Source: Polyodon spathula
Lineage: Eukaryota; Chordata; Actinopteri; Acipenseriformes; Polyodontidae
Direction: 5' to 3'
Length of the DNA: 64,000 nucleotides
Assembly: GCF_017654505.1 (NCBI RefSeq)
Contig: NC_054539.1
Coordinates: 67,510,256-67,574,255, forward strand
Below, in pieces: positions 25,804 through 39,921 of this stretch. A program made the translations under genes and the position numbers. Position 1 is the first letter of the stretch. Each line of letters begins with the position of its first letter. The notes under the pieces were generated by a model, which was given only the letters and a program-made list of their open reading frames with translations, was not told the DNA's origin and did not search any database.

Positions 25804-26360
25804 TGGGATTATTTAATTCAACATGGGTGTCATAATAAAAGTGATTTTATTAATTTCCAGTTTACATTGTTTTGCGGTACAAAATCTCATTGTGCAAAAC
25901 AAAATATAGACTTGTTGAGATTCAAGGTATAATAAGGACAATGAAACAGGTGCTAATTTATTGAAGCATGATCCATTATTAACCTTTACTAAAATAGGGA
26001 TTGTTTTTAACTGCACCTAAATGATGTTACAATGTAAATGGGTGTTAAGAGTTAACCCTGAGCTACCTACATCAGAACAGCGACTACTTCAGTGTAAATA
26101 TTTCCCATATCCTCCCACATACAACACCCACTATCTCATCTGACTCCTGTAACCCTTTAACAAATGCAGTGATTTAAGCAAAGCACTCATCAAAGACCCT
26201 GCCATGTCAAGGGGCCTCTTATTTTAAATAGACTTGTATTACTTTAAATTCTTTAATAGAATTAAAGAAGTGTAAACAAAAATAAAACATAAAAACACAT
26301 TGGCAACTGCATTGATGATTTAATTATCCTATAGAAAAGAGTTAAGCCTTTAAGTGGGAT

Positions 26361-27028
26361 TGTAACATAGGGAAGCGTTACATGAGTGGGTCGTCACTGA
26401 ATAACAATGAGTCAGACACAGAACATTAGGTGTTGACGCGCCACGCAGGCTCGCAGATTTAATACAACACAGGTGCTGCCACTAGGATAACAGCAATGAT
26501 AGCCCTAGTGTGAGATTTAATAAAGAAGACAAAACAAAGCTAAAAATAAGTTGCCACACAAGGTGAGCACTAGTCCAACTAAAAGAGACATCCTGCTCCA
26601 GGAAGCTACTTCACTACGAAACCCAGTTTGTACTGGTTGGGATCAACTTCCCCTAAACTAACCTATTGCTGCTCCTAGCGACTCCGGGTTTTCACAACAG
26701 TCCTGGCTGGGCAGAGCCTTCACAGGCACCGTCTTGCAGTTGAAGTGTTCCATAGTCATTATCCTGCGGAACGGACACTCCTCCTGGATGTAAACAAAGT
26801 GCCCGTCTGTGTAGCATGGAGGAGCAGTCGCCTCGAGCTGTGGCGCAGACGCTTTTTGAGCTGCACGCATCCTCCCGGGGCACGCCCCCCAGCCAATCCG
26901 GACCTCGCTATCAGCTCAGTGCTGAGCAAGACTACCTGCTTAATTGGTTGCTTAGCAACACATCTCCTGTTACACACCCCAATGCACACATCTGCACAAG
27001 AACCATCAACAGGGTCCTCCCTGTCACA
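26361..27028 (-). mobile_element. Solo LTR, family 4
   Basis: 668 bp beginning TGTAACATAGGG and ending CCCTGTCACA, flanked by a perfect 5-bp duplication GGGAT (26356-26360 and 27029-27033). The minus-strand start TGTGACAGGG resembles the TGTAACAGGG start of family 3, so the minus orientation is favoured. Several overlapping ORFs on both strands (26658-27049) lie in the GC-rich U3 part and show no domain. Confidence 0.8.
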
Positions 27029-27033
27029 GGGAT

Positions 27034-28004
27034 ACAGTTAGAATATTAGTACAATATTATCAAGACCCTTTAGCCGCTCCATTAGCAGACCATAGCAGTT
27101 GGCAACACAAATTATAACAATTTTAATTGTTTACAGCAATACTATGAATTGAAATGCTGCATGCTGTTTCCATGTCTTTAATAGAGCATTGTGAGAGTTC
27201 CTTATACAATATTGGTCAGTATTACAGAGTGCATTGTCATTTTAATTGAAAATCAATTTGTGAGGAATCATGTAAGCCAGAAAAAATGTTCTTTACAGCT
27301 TATTTGTGCTTTGCTTTGCAGTACTATATAGCAAATTTTATGCAATATATAGCCTGTGTAAACAGTAGGAAAAAAATGTAGACCGATTTCATTTTCTCCA
27401 CACAGGTTTATTGCCTGAGGCCTCAAATTTCCTTTCCCACTGGAAAAAAACCAATTTTTCTTTTTCTGTAATTTGGGCTCACTCACATCCCTCCCACAAG
27501 ATATTATAACCCAAACTTTCTGACAAGAGTGGGTGTGAAAAGATGCACAAAAGATGTAAGCTTTATGTGTGGTTTCACAGTGCTCACATACATGTTTTAT
27601 TCAAATGTTTTAATTGGTATGGACTCTGTAGGAGTTTGTGCGATACTCTGTTTACAGTTTTTGTTATACTTTAGGACAGTGTTTTAATGGTTAAATGGTT
27701 TGAATGAATACATTTATATTCTCTTAAATAATGCTCTGAAGTTCTTTGAAATAATTGAATGCACATAAATTAATTGAGTCACTCTTACTTCAAATGTAAT
27801 GCTCTTCATTGTGCTCCTCTCAAGATCATGTCTATGAAAGAAGAAGACACTGAAAAGGAGTTTTACTATCTCCGACAACTAGCTATTTTGCAACCGAGGG
27901 TACAGACAAAACATTTTGTCATAAGATAGTGTTCTTAAGTACAGTATACATTCCCCATGCCGTGTGGCTATTTCATAACAAAGGCTTTGAGACAAACGGA
28001 GAAT
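27034..28004. other. Non-coding; no gene seen
   Basis: AT-rich. The open frame 27268-27486 (minus) has no motif. Confidence 0.5.
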
Positions 28005-28009
28005 CACTG

Positions 28010-28748
28010 TGTGGAAGGGTGGGGATCTCCCTGACACAGGAGAAAGAAAAGTGTAATTGGAACACCACACAGGTGCCCAGTTTTATTTATTTATTATCTT
28101 TTCCTTTGCTTTATGTTTAGCCCACAGAGGGCGCTGTGGTCCTTGGCCCGCCTACCAACTGTGGTAAACAGGACCACAGGAATACCGAAGGCAGTAAACA
28201 GTTCAGGTGTGAGTGCACTCGCAGGTGCTGAAAAGAATAATGAAAACAAAAGGCGAAAGAAAAAAGGAAAATAAAACAGTAATCAAACTGCAAATAAAAG
28301 GTGCTGCACTCGGCAGCGTCACCCCAGCTGTCGCTACCCGCACGGCCTAGGTCTCCGTCCTACTCTGCTGTTTCCTCAGCTACCTGGCCCACTATTGGGG
28401 TCTGCCCAAGGATTCCCCACTCTCTTTCTCTGTCTTGTTTGCGTCGTCTTGTTGAGTTTCTTTTTATTTTCTTTCCCGTTTGTCTACAATCGGGACCAGC
28501 CGTGCTTCCACTGGCTCGGTCTGGTCTAGAGGGGCAGATCTGAGGAAACAATAGAGTATTCATTTATAGCCAGTAATCCCCCCAAGGTCCGCCTCCCAGC
28601 CACTCAAAGAGAGAGAAAGCCCACACACCCTCTTCCCCACCTCTCAGTGTCACTGCCATGACTGACAGGCGGATCCCACGGGTCTGCCGCCCTCTTCCTG
28701 TAGCACCCTGCATACGTCAGACGGTCCGTCCAGGTCTCCCCTGTTACA
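28010..28748 (-). mobile_element. Solo LTR, family 3, copy B
   Basis: 739 bp, same family and orientation as 24367-25079 (shared blocks GGTGCTGCACTCGGCAGCGT, GGGGTCTGCCCAAGGATTCC, CACTGCCATGACT). Flanked by CACTG (28005-28009) and CACAG (28749-28753), a target duplication with one mismatch, so probably older than copy A. The short ORFs within it are not genes. Confidence 0.85.
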
Positions 28749-29017
28749 CACAGTTACACTTGAAATATGATTTCATAAAACAATGTACAACTGACAGCAG
28801 CACTTGCACATTTGCAAGCAAGATCAAGATCTATGTAGTGCTTTAATACAGAGCTGCTAGTGTATCAGATGTAAAAGCATTATAGAAAGATTTACAGATT
28901 CTGGACAGCACATTAATGATTAATGTGGTAGTTACAACTGCATCTATGTTAATGTGACATCTCTTATCTTCCATGACATTGATCTGTTTCCTTGCAATGC
29001 CTGTAAATTGCTGCATA

Positions 29018-29019
29018 TT

Positions 29020-29058
<39 letters not shown>

Positions 29059-29062
29059 TTAT
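29018..29062 (+). repeat. (TTTA)n microsatellite
   Basis: About 11 units of TTTA just upstream of the L2-like LINE fragment. Confidence 0.95.
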
Positions 29063-29129
29063 CAGGTTTCAAATATTGAGACACAGTTGTTTATTCCACA
29101 CATTTACATCTGCACTAATATTTTATTAT

Positions 29130-30047
<918 letters not shown>

Positions 30048-30114
<67 letters not shown>

Positions 30115-30122
30115 TTATTATT
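30048..30122 (+). repeat. (ATT)n microsatellite at LINE tail
   Basis: About 24 ATT units with a single interruption directly follow the L2-like 3' end and probably grew from its tail. Confidence 0.95.
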
Positions 30123-30125
30123 TTA

Positions 30126-31639
30126 GATTACAGTAACCAAGCAGTCCAAATATTGTTTTAGGTGCATCCTAACCACTGGAATATCATTGGATGTTTCTGG
30201 GATAAATAACACTTTAAGCTTTTAGTTGGGGTTAGGGTTAGATAAGGGTATCGTTAATTTGATCTACTTTAACTTACCGAGCCTGTCCTGCTTGATATTT
30301 TGTTACATAGCTACAGTTGCCTTCCAGGTAGGCTATACTCTAATCTCTGAATCTTCTAAAGACATCAGGCTTTTACAAATTGTTTTTTTTTTTTAATGTT
30401 TTCTCGAAAAATGCGATTATTTCTAACAAATCATACAGAATATCTAAAGTATGCGGCTAGAAAATAAATAGAAAAGGACAATTCATGCCTGATCAATGCG
30501 ATATTTTGAAGACAACTGTCTTTTTTAGTGTGAATTGTGTATTTTTTATCATGTTTAAAACATTAGATTATCTTTCATCATAACATTGATGAAGACAGTT
30601 AAACTTTCAGGTTTAATTCTGCTGGAGCTTCTCTCAAGGTGTATGACAGGATTTGTTCTTTCACATAGTTTGCTAAGGTGATTTTTAGTCTCAGGGCCTG
30701 ATAACTTGAAACTGTGTAATTGTTTATTATGAAATAGCTTGGTGCATGCCAGGTTAAAATAGTGGTAGCAAAAATACTAATTTGATGGAGTTGAATAGTC
30801 GCCACTTAAAAAAAAAAAAATTGATAAATCATGTATTTGATAAGGTCTGGTGCTCTATTTCTGTTTATATAACAGGTAAGAAGTGCTACGTGTGTCGATA
30901 TAACCCATACACAGACGTTTACTGCTACATGACTATTATATACTGATGGACCATAAGAGTAATTGCACCAGCTTGTCATTGTAACAAAGAATTGATTTAG
31001 AGACAAGGCTGGCCTCAACTCCATGAAAACAGGTGAAACCCTTTTCTTAACCAGATGACTGCCTCAAGTTCCCAGATGAAATGTGTGCCCAAATCTTGTT
31101 ATTGATGGAAATAGATATGTGTGTACGTTTGAAAAACAATCCCAAGGTTACAGAAAGAGCAGTCTTTGTTTCTGAGAAGTTGACTCAGACAGGGAAGAAG
31201 AGAGAGACAAGAACAAAAAAATACCAGCTCCCCGTTAAATCCAGACCCAAATAATTCAATAAACTTGGAAGAAAACTTCAAATTGATTAAAGGATTAAAA
31301 AAAGAACTATATCAACCTGGACGGACATTGAAGAAGGAAACGTTAATAATTGACTGAATTAGCCCACAGGAATGGTCATTTCAATCTGAAGAAGAGTGTC
31401 ATTGAAAAGGAACAAAGCCCAGAGGTCATCACCCCAGGGATCAACACTGTGAAACAAATTGAGCATGCTCCCTTAAACGAAAGAATAAAAAGGAGTTACA
31501 GAAAATGTACTTTGGAAATGTAATAAATGCATAATTGCAGGAAGGCAGATGTTGTGAAATGGAAAGGGGGTGTATTAAGACATTGTTTCATTTAACAAAA
31601 GGGGTAGAAATGGAGGTTTGCATTCTGTCTGTGCGAAGT
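30126..31639. other. Non-coding; no gene seen
   Basis: Contains a short telomere-like GGGGTTAGGGTTAG at 30227-30240. Otherwise no recognised element; open frames at 30599-31281 have no motif. Confidence 0.5.
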
Positions 31640-31990
31640 TGCCAATTTTTGCTGGGGATTCCGAATGGGAGAGCCGCATTGGCTGTGGCACTCCCGTGGG
31701 TTAGGGAGGCAAAACCGTTTCTCCTCATTGTGCTACAGTGAACTCTGCTGGCTTGGCACCCAGTGAGCTCAGAGCAGACACCTGCAGGGCTGGCCTTTGT
31801 TCTCCAGAGGTCGATAGCTTGCTGACATCCGCTCTCGAATTCCTGGGTGTGAAAGAGGAAGGTGGCTTGGTGGTGGGATCGGAGGATGGCCTCTGAACCT
31901 TTAGATCTCCTGAGCTGTGTGATGAATTGCTTTTGTGAGTAGAAAAAATAATTGGATAATTTGGGAGAAAATCAGGGGTAAAATGATTGT
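31640..31990 (+). repeat. Dispersed repeat, copy B
   Basis: Second copy of the repeat at 6150-6510, better preserved in its centre (TGGTGGGATCGGAGGATGGC, CTCCTGAGCTG). It ends around GGGAGAAAATCAGGGGTAAA. No coding capacity; the minus frame 31725-32057 is incidental. Confidence 0.7.
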
Positions 31991-32769
31991 AGACAATTGA
32001 TGAAAGCTTTAGCTTGCCGTAAAATGCTTTTCTGCTGCTAGTGCTGCTACACATCATAAGTAATTTGACTAGGGAATTACATTTTTCTCAACTTTTACTT
32101 GGGAACGTTCGCCAAGAAAAAGATAATTTTCATTCTAAACATTGCAGTGTATCCAGTTCATGCTCCACCTCCCCCGATTGAAAAGAGTGACATATGTGGG
32201 AGCAGAGAAACAGCATTATTGCATGAGAGTGTGATCTGGATAAACTCAATCCTTAGTAGATTTGTATTCTCTTGGCAAATGCTTGCAAATGTTAAGAAAT
32301 AGATTCCCTAGTTGAATTTTGACTCATGATTTGCGATTAAAATTTAAAAAGAGTATAATACAACACTGATGCATACAACATGAGACACAGCAAAGGTAAT
32401 GTAATGCATCTCTTGTCAACTTTGTAGGGTGTTCTGTAGCACTTTAAGACCTGTCACTTTTTTAATCAATGAATATCCCTGTATTATGACTTCAAAAAAT
32501 TGGAACAACATTTTGATTGTACCATAAAGCAAGAACCAAGATAAGAAGCAGAATTTATTCACAAGGTTGACTGTTGTTAATGAGCAGTTCAAAAGGGCCT
32601 CTGATTTCAGCATAGCAACAATTAATGAATAATAACTATTAGCATACATAGCTTTGAGCATCTTCCTATTGTTTTGATTGTGACATGAAAATATACATTT
32701 AATAAACCAATTACATTTTGATTTAAATTTTCTTTGGAAAATCGGAACTGACCTCAGAAAAAAAGATTT

Positions 32770-33140
32770 CTAAAAACCTGAAGGAAGGACACATATTTTA
32801 ATATTTAAGCAGTCTGCACAGTTCCAGTATACATTTGACAAGTTGCAATCAGTTTTGTTTCTTTCACATGTTACTGGGTAACTAGAAGAATGCTGACCAC
32901 GCACAAATTCAGCCAATTCTTCCACTAATTCAGGAAAGCTACCTTTTTTAGGACCGGAAAATGACTGTCTGTCCCGCCCACAAGCAATAATGGTCTTTCT
33001 ATTGCGTTTCCTTTTTCGGACACACATCTCGGACATGCCAAATTTGCTCTCTGCTGCACGATTTCCCTTTTCATCAGCAAACAAAATGACTTTTTGTTTA
33101 AAAGCTGCCTATAATTTGCATGTTTGTTTAGCCATTTTAC
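32770..33140 (-). pseudogene. pogo-like transposase, N-terminal fragment
   Basis: On the minus strand a conceptual start near 33135 (MAKQTCKL, then a stop) is followed by FADEKGNRAAESKFGMSE and GRDRQSFSGPKKGSFPELVE. I recognise these as the N-terminal helix-turn-helix and linker of pogo-type (CENP-B/POGK-like) transposases. Similarity fades after SYPVTCE, about residue 80, and the DDE catalytic domain is absent. The GC-rich patch and GTGTGACTT motif at 33240-33310 may be the matching transposon end. In the family, this region binds terminal repeats. Here it is a dead fragment. Confidence 0.6.
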
Positions 33141-33331
33141 TGCTGTTGAGATATAGCAACAGTGTAGGTATTTTGTGCTTTAGGCGAGTGAAAATAATAG
33201 ATATGTGCATAAAAACGGTCTACTAATTGGGGGAAAAAAACATGACTCCAAGTCGCCCCGCCCCCCAATTTTAACTTTTAAAACTGTCAAAAAAGTGTGA
33301 CTTGGATTAAAAAGTATACAGTATATATATA

Positions 33332-33660
33332 TACAGTGGTTTGCAGAAGTATTCACCCCCTACCAATAATGTCACATTTTGTTGAATTACAAATAATGTG
33401 GGCATAGTTTTTCAAACAAACTTTTTTTATTCAAAGCTATAGTGGTTAAACTGAACACTGTTATATGAGGAGGAGGAGGTTAAATGTCAGCAAAACTTGC
33501 AAAGAAAATGTACAAAATCAAATTTATTGGTTGTATAAGTATTCAGCCCCTTAACTCAGTACTTGGCAGAAGCACCTTTTGCAGCAATTACTGCTATGAG
33601 TCTTTTTGGATAGGTCTCTACTAGCTTTAGTTCAGATATTGCAGATCCTACCAAAGTTTT
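33332..33660. mobile_element. Tc1-like DNA transposon end
   Basis: Begins TACAGTGGTTTGCAGAAGTA after a TA-rich run and continues with the GTATTCACCCCC and GTATTCAGCCCC blocks and CTTGGCAGAAGCACCTTTTG. I recall this as the end of a Tc1/mariner-like repeat common in fish. The other end is not found, so it is a truncated copy. Confidence 0.45.
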
Positions 33661-33718
33661 TGTACACTGTGTTGTATGTGTTCCGTGTGTTGCCATTGCT
33701 GGCAGTGTCACATGAGTT

Positions 33719-33750
33719 GTTCAGTGTGTTGATATGTAAACACACTGAAC
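33719..33750. repeat. Perfect short palindrome
   Basis: GTTCAGTGTGTT and AACACACTGAAC form perfect 12-bp arms around an 8-base loop. The flanking sequence to 33846 ends CCCTGTCACA, like LTR ends elsewhere in this window, so this may be part of an LTR fragment. Confidence 0.7.
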
Positions 33751-33849
33751 ACTGTGGGGTGTATTAGCTTCAGCATCTGTCTCGCTCTCCTGCCCATTGC
33801 TCAGCAGTGAATGTACGAACCCACATGGCAGATGGCTACCCTGTCACAA

Positions 33850-35517
33850 GCAATAATACTCTGTACCTTTCAAAATAAGGGATTTAGGGGAGCTCCCTAA
33901 TAAAAACTGAGTCTCAAAACTTTTTGAAATTAATAACTCACTGGAACCTGCAGCAAACAATATATATGCAGTAAACAATCTGTATGTAGTAAAGTAGAAC
34001 TTTACAATCTGGTACATGAGATAGCAACCTAATGCAGACATTTGTTTTATATACATTTTCCATCTGATTATTAAAAAGCACTGGGAGTCTGAAAACAAGT
34101 TTTTGAAAAAAAAAATGATGTTGCATTAAATCATTCTGTAGATAAACTATTCAAATTTGGACAATAGGTTTTCAGACTTCAACTGCTCAGTCAATAGGGT
34201 GCCATATTATTAAAAAGTAGGATATGGTGTGCAAAATGTATATTTTGTGGAATAACTTCTTGAAATAAATGGTTGTAAAAAGTGTGTGCTAATTATTCAG
34301 CTGTACTACAGTACATCACCCCTTTAATACATTTTGACACATCTCTTATTAACTTAAAGAAATCTGTTAATTGCACGTCCACAGAGACACAAAACCATTT
34401 TGTTGTTGTATAACAATTGATATGTGCATGGTACTGCATGCATGATTTAATAGTGGACTGGGGGTGGTGGTGGGTACATTTTAGTTTATCTCTGCAGGTA
34501 CAAATGTTTCCACTAAATGCTTTTATACACACTGAGGGATGGTGACTTATCAATGAATGAATTAATTGCCTGAAGTGAAATGTAGTCCAATACAGCACAT
34601 AGTGGAAACAATAATAACTATGGGTCATTCATTTCTCCTTCAGCTGGATAAAAAGACCAACCGATGTGTGAGTTTTAATAGTGTGTTGCAGCATGCATTC
34701 AAGCAAAGCTTTGATGGTTAATCTGCAGACCTTTTTGATGTACACATTTGTACTGTTGCTAGTTACAATAATAACCTCACAGTATTCCGCTAGCATTTCC
34801 ATCTCATCCTGGGGTTCCCTTATTAGTATTCAGGACACGACTGCACTATACTGCAGTGCAGCTTTATGAATACTGGTGCTTATCAAAGACAACCTGTAAA
34901 GTGGCATTTATTTCGAAATTTACAGTATAGTGGGCCTTTTCTCCATACAGAACTAGAATAATATGATAAAACGACAAAAAACAAAAAAAATAGCTTGTAC
35001 AGGATGTAATAAAGTGGCCAGGCAGTGCATATGCTGAATTTGTTACTAGACTGTAGAATGTGTTTAGAAAATGACTACAGGTCATGAAAACGCACCTGAG
35101 ATAATAAATAATTTAATAAACATTAATACATAATAATTAATGTTCATAACAAACGTGATTCAAATGAGTTTCCAAAAACTTCGATTGGCAGCCACTACTT
35201 TAGTCATTTTTCTTTTTCAGATTTTCCTGCTGTTGATTTTGTAAGTTCAGCTGAGCCATTGTTTTGAATCATCAAGGCAATGATCTTGCTTTTTTAAAAT
35301 TATTTATTTATTTTTTACAGTCACTGTATCCGACTACAAGGAGCAACACACCCCAGGTCCATACAGTGATCACAAGCTCGTTTATCTACTTTTCATCTGA
35401 AGAAGAGACCTTCATTATCTCAAAAGTGAAAGAGTACTTTATATTATTTATCCTGATCCTATTAAAAGATATTACAAAAAAAAAAAAAAAAAAAAAAAAA
35501 CATGGTTGTGCTAAAAC
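33850..35517. other. Non-coding; no gene seen
   Basis: AT-rich with a G-rich run at 34453-34477 and a poly-A tract at 35476-35500. The open frame 34293-34628 (minus, 111 codons) has no recognised domain. Confidence 0.5.
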
Positions 35518-35640
35518 AGGGGTGTCCAACCCTGGTCCTGGAGGGCTGGTGTCCCTTTTGGTTTTTGTTCCAACTGTACCCTAAATTACTTACGTAGAAC
35601 AGTAATTTTTAATAATTGGTGCAGGTAAAACTTTCATTGA
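35518..35640 (+). mobile_element. hAT-type MITE end
   Basis: CAGGGGTGTCCAACCCTGGT followed by CCTGGAGGGC and TTTTTGTTCCAAC is the start of a MITE type I know from fish genomes, usually assigned to hAT. The opposite end is missing. It sits directly after a poly-A tract. Confidence 0.5.
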
Positions 35641-35897
35641 TTCTCAATGCAATGTTTTAAATATATAAATATTCCAGTCCATACAATTCAGTAAGGAAAC
35701 TAGTACCATAGTAATTACAACTGTGCACCTTCATGTTTCAATATTTGATCAAACAAATGATTTAGACCACATGCTTTTTCACATATGTAACTTTCTTCGT
35801 GTTCACAAACACATTTAATGAGAGATGCCATATTCTGTCCCCTGGAATGCTAATTGCTTTTCTTGTTCAATTCATGCAGGCTCCTGTTTAACATCCA

Positions 35898-36426
35898 TGT
35901 GGCAGGGCACAAGCCCTACACGTGTAAATAAATGTATAATTTGTAATTATGTGTAAATATTATATAGAACAGTTTGTGTTAGATATGGCAATGCTGGAAG
36001 TTAAGATTCCAGTCCTTCTTGTTTTGGGCGTGGTTGAGGTGGTGGCTGGCAGGGAGGGGGTTAATTCCTATCCCTGCCAGATACATGTGAGAATGTGGAC
36101 AGGTGTTGATTGAATGATTAATTGTCAATCAACCCTGGTCACATGATATATAAGGGAGCTACACAGCTCCATTGGGAGGAATTGCCTGGGAGAGGGGAGG
36201 CCACATGGAAGGTTTGTTTGATGGCTTTGTTGTTGTTATTTGTTTTTTAAGTCAGTGAAAGTAATGCTCAGCCTGACTTTATATTTGATTTTGATTTTTG
36301 TGTAAGCTTTTTGTTTGGCCCTGTGCCTATTTGTTTTCTGTTTTTGTTTTATTTTTGTTTAATAAACATCTGCCCCAGCAATTGAAACCTGCCGTTACTG
36401 TCTCAGAGTCTCTATCCACCCAGCCA
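35898..36426 (+). mobile_element. Solo LTR, family 2
   Basis: Begins TGTGGCAGGGCAC and ends CCACCCAGCCA, with ATCCA on both sides (35893-35897 and 36426-36430, sharing the final A of the LTR). TATA-like ATATATAAGG at 36146 and AATAAA at 36361 set the plus orientation. It carries a CTGGCAGGGA...TCCCTGCCAG hairpin at 36046-36080, the counterpart of 13267-13300. About 529 bp, no internal region. Confidence 0.8.
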
Positions 36427-36430
36427 TCCA

Positions 36431-38999
36431 TCATAATAAATCTAATCAAATTAATTGTTCAGATAGATGGTTGAAATATATACACCACACAATTCAAATA
36501 TGCATTTCTAATGCAGGCAAATAAGTGCCTGCTAAAACACTGACTGTATTTTTCCTGTATCGTTACACTTAAGGTAAAACTGCAGGCAATGATCTTTCTA
36601 CCAGAACTTTCCTGTCCACTTTACAACTGAACTGGTCTAATTTGAGAATGAAAATGCCGAATGTCATGAGCATGAAAAGGGCAGTGTGCTTATGTTATGA
36701 GCAGGCTGGTTTTGCGCAGTCACGAGATTACACTGTGTGACGACATCTGATTATTTACAGCATTATCAAGTTACAACTGTTAATTTTACTGTTTTAACTT
36801 AAAAACCCCACAACAAATTACCTAAAATACCAGCTGACAAAGCCAATCACGAAGAGTGGAATCCAATTCTGTGATTTTACTGTTTCATAAATATTATTCA
36901 AATAATCAGTTCATTATTAAAACTTCAGCCCCTCTGTTAATATTTCTGGTGCTCTTGCACAACCAGCCCTTGTGACTGAGAAGTAATTTTCTCCTCTGTC
37001 TGTCTGCACGCGGGGTCCTTCTGTGGACTTCCAACTTCCTGTCTTTGGCACAAGCTCCACAGCTCACCAACATATTGACCTTTTTTTCTGCCAACAAATA
37101 CTTTATTGCACAGGTTCCATATTATGGGCCATTTTGTAACCTAAATTCTAATATTACCAAGGCATCTCTCAAATTCACAGCTGTCTCCAAAACAGTACTG
37201 AAATTCTAGGTATCTGTACAAGGATTTTCTTTCATGCTTTGTAAATCAACAGACACAAATTAGGATTTTATGTCTTGATCAGTTGACAGCACTGGGTTAT
37301 GCATTTACTGCGAATTCAGTAGGTCTTTAAATTGTCACTGGTTATATAATCATCTATGCAACAGAGAATCATTCTACTTATTTCTATACTTCATACTTTT
37401 TTTTTTCAAAAAGTCAGAAACATTAACATATTAAAGTGAATGTGCAGTAATTTGTAAGCTTAATTATTTCACTATGTCTAGACTATTTAAAAGAAAACAT
37501 TCTGTACATGTCTTTTTCTTGACTTTGTTCCATTCCTGCATTTGGGTGTCAGTGTTTGCGGTAAACTTTTCAACTGTCAGTGTTTTTATCCCAATCCTGT
37601 AGGTCCACTGTTTTAAGTAATACCAGAAAACTAAAAGTGTCTTTCGTTTCTTTAATAAGTGTCCATGAAGTGACAACAAGATGAGCATTTCCTCCAGACA
37701 ATTCTGCTTTTCAATTCTGAAATAGATCACAGTCGATTGTATATGAAATAGTCTATACTATACAAGCTTCGGAAATAAGAAAACACCTGTAAATGTGAGA
37801 AAGCGGCATTTTGAATGAATGCAATTATATTAGATCTACAAACCTAACAAGAGGTCACACACAACATTGGATTACTGGAGTTCTAAAACTATTTGTCGAA
37901 CCAGTATGAATGTACAATATATAGTATTGGGACAATAATCAATCAATTATAATAATCAATTATTATGATCTTGAAATGTCTGAATAACTTTTATCTCCAT
38001 GTGTCAGCAATAATAGGTACACATATATTTAGAGCCTTTCTTTTTGCAATTATATGGCATGTGATATTTTATTAAGAAACAGCTGATGGCTGATTTATGT
38101 TTTGATGTTAAAACCTAAATGCTAAGATCTGAAAACTACTCTCAGTGGGATCTTGGGATCATGTACCAACAATATATAAAAATAATACCTTTCACAAATT
38201 ATTTAGTATTAACAGTGCTTGTTTGTGAGTCTGTTGAAGTTAATGTACTTAACATATGTTCTGAAAGGATGTGTTGAGAAGTCTATACTTGATTCAGCTT
38301 GTCTTCCTCTAGGCATCCTTCCAAACTCTAAGATAATCAAACTAGAAGAAGTGCACAACATGGTATCTGTTAGTGTTCACTTATTGCTGGCCTTGTAACA
38401 TATTTGGTCTGCTAAGCTAGAAGATAGCTTATCTGCATATGCATATAAAAAAAAGAAACCCTGGAAACCATTATTCACTATTCTGAAATTCAAATGTAAT
38501 CTTAATATAGTGGCATCACATGCTTACCCTAGAAATAAGTACAGCTGGCATGACAAATCAAAATGAAAACTCATTCCTTTTGACATGAAGTTGCACATGA
38601 AGGAAAATGATAATTAAACTTACACCTGTCAAATTGATTAAATCCAATCCACCATCAGTCATTTTAATATGGTGAATTTGCTTGCCTACAGTAAAGATAA
38701 TACCTGTCTTTAAAAATACTTTTTAAAAGTACTTTATAAATCTTAAACAGTTTATAAATCAGAATAAATCATTATCCTTTACCATGCTTTCACTATACTT
38801 AGTTACACTTTTAGAAGGGTAAATATAAATCCCTTTGTCTGTCAAGATTCTGAAAAGTAGACATCTTTTGTTAGTCAAAATATGTAAAATGACAGGGAGG
38901 GTCCCTTTAAATTAAATGACGGGTTTATTTAGATCTGACACCATCTCGGTTAATTGAAAAGACCACACTGTGATTTAAAAACAGTAAATCTGAGGGATG
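36431..38999. other. Non-coding; no gene seen
   Basis: AT-rich sequence. Minus frames 36906-37097 and 37464-37730 have no recognised motif, and no repeat was identified. Confidence 0.5.
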
Positions 39000-39309
39000 G
39001 TGTGATGAGTCAAAGGGGTTTCTGTCCAAGGGGAAGCTCAGGCCGAGGTTAGCTCCATTCTCGGCAAGAGAAAACCCCTCTAATCTGCTGGTCATGGACT
39101 CATGGGACAAGAAAATCCCATTGTTGCCTCCTACCCCAGAGTATTTTAGAAGCCATAAGCCAGGACGTATTGTCTGGAACTGCCCGGTAATGGAGGTAGA
39201 CATGGCCTGACTATCCTGGTCAGCACTCACAGGTAAGAACACCAGGGAATGCAGGGAAGGCCCTTATCAACTAAGAGTGCAGGGAGAAAAGAGAACTGAG
39301 GCATTTGTG

Positions 39310-39550
39310 GGTGAGCACAATCATTAATTCAACACTCTCTCTTGGAAGGGGTATCCTGAGAGCCACAGGGTGAAGTGGCTATCTCCTGTATCCATGGAGA
39401 AACCCAGGCTTACCCACCCACTAAAATTAGACTCACCGTGGGTGATTATGCAGCATACGTTAAAGTAGCTATAGCCAAATGTTTACTATACCTTGTTCTC
39501 CTGGGAAGAGATTGGCCTTTTTTTTTTTTACCATATTTTAGGTCGGGAAA
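39310..39550 (+). pseudogene. Gmr1-like aspartic protease remnant
   Basis: The frame 39375-39581 reads ISCIHGETQAYPPTKIRLTV and ends LVLLGRDWP, aligning with ISCIHGDTAAYP and VILGRDWP of the intact element (residues 39-83 of its Pro-Int ORF). The upstream DTG active-site region (about 39310-39340) is degraded, with a stop. The enzyme would have matured the Gag and Pol polyproteins; this remnant is inactive. Confidence 0.75.
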
Positions 39551-39921
39551 TTATCTTAGTTCCTACCTGGGGACAAACTAAACAAAAGGAGAAAACAATT
39601 GCTCATTGCAATCTGACCTGCCTAACCCTAAAATCTGCTAGAGAAAAATGAAAAGAGAGTGCAGGGTGGAGAAATAAGAGGGAACTCTAAAAAGACAAGA
39701 GGAGGGGTCTGACTCAAAGGTAAACCAACCTCATAAATAACAAGGTAAGACACATACAAGAAAACAGCATGGAGCCACTACACACATACGAGAAAACAGC
39801 ATAGAGCCACTACACACATACGAGAAAACAGCATGGAGCCACTACACACATAAGAACATAAGAACATAAGAAAGTTTACAAACAAGAGGAGGCCATTCGG
39901 CCCATCTTGCTCGTTTGGTTG

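Noticed and set aside
30227..30240. Telomere-like TTAGGG repeats
   Set aside because: Only two units, within chance expectation; not an interstitial telomere array.
31380..31460. Possible host exon (CTGAAGAAGAGTGTCATTG...)
   Set aside because: No long frame, no paired splice sites and no recognisable protein.
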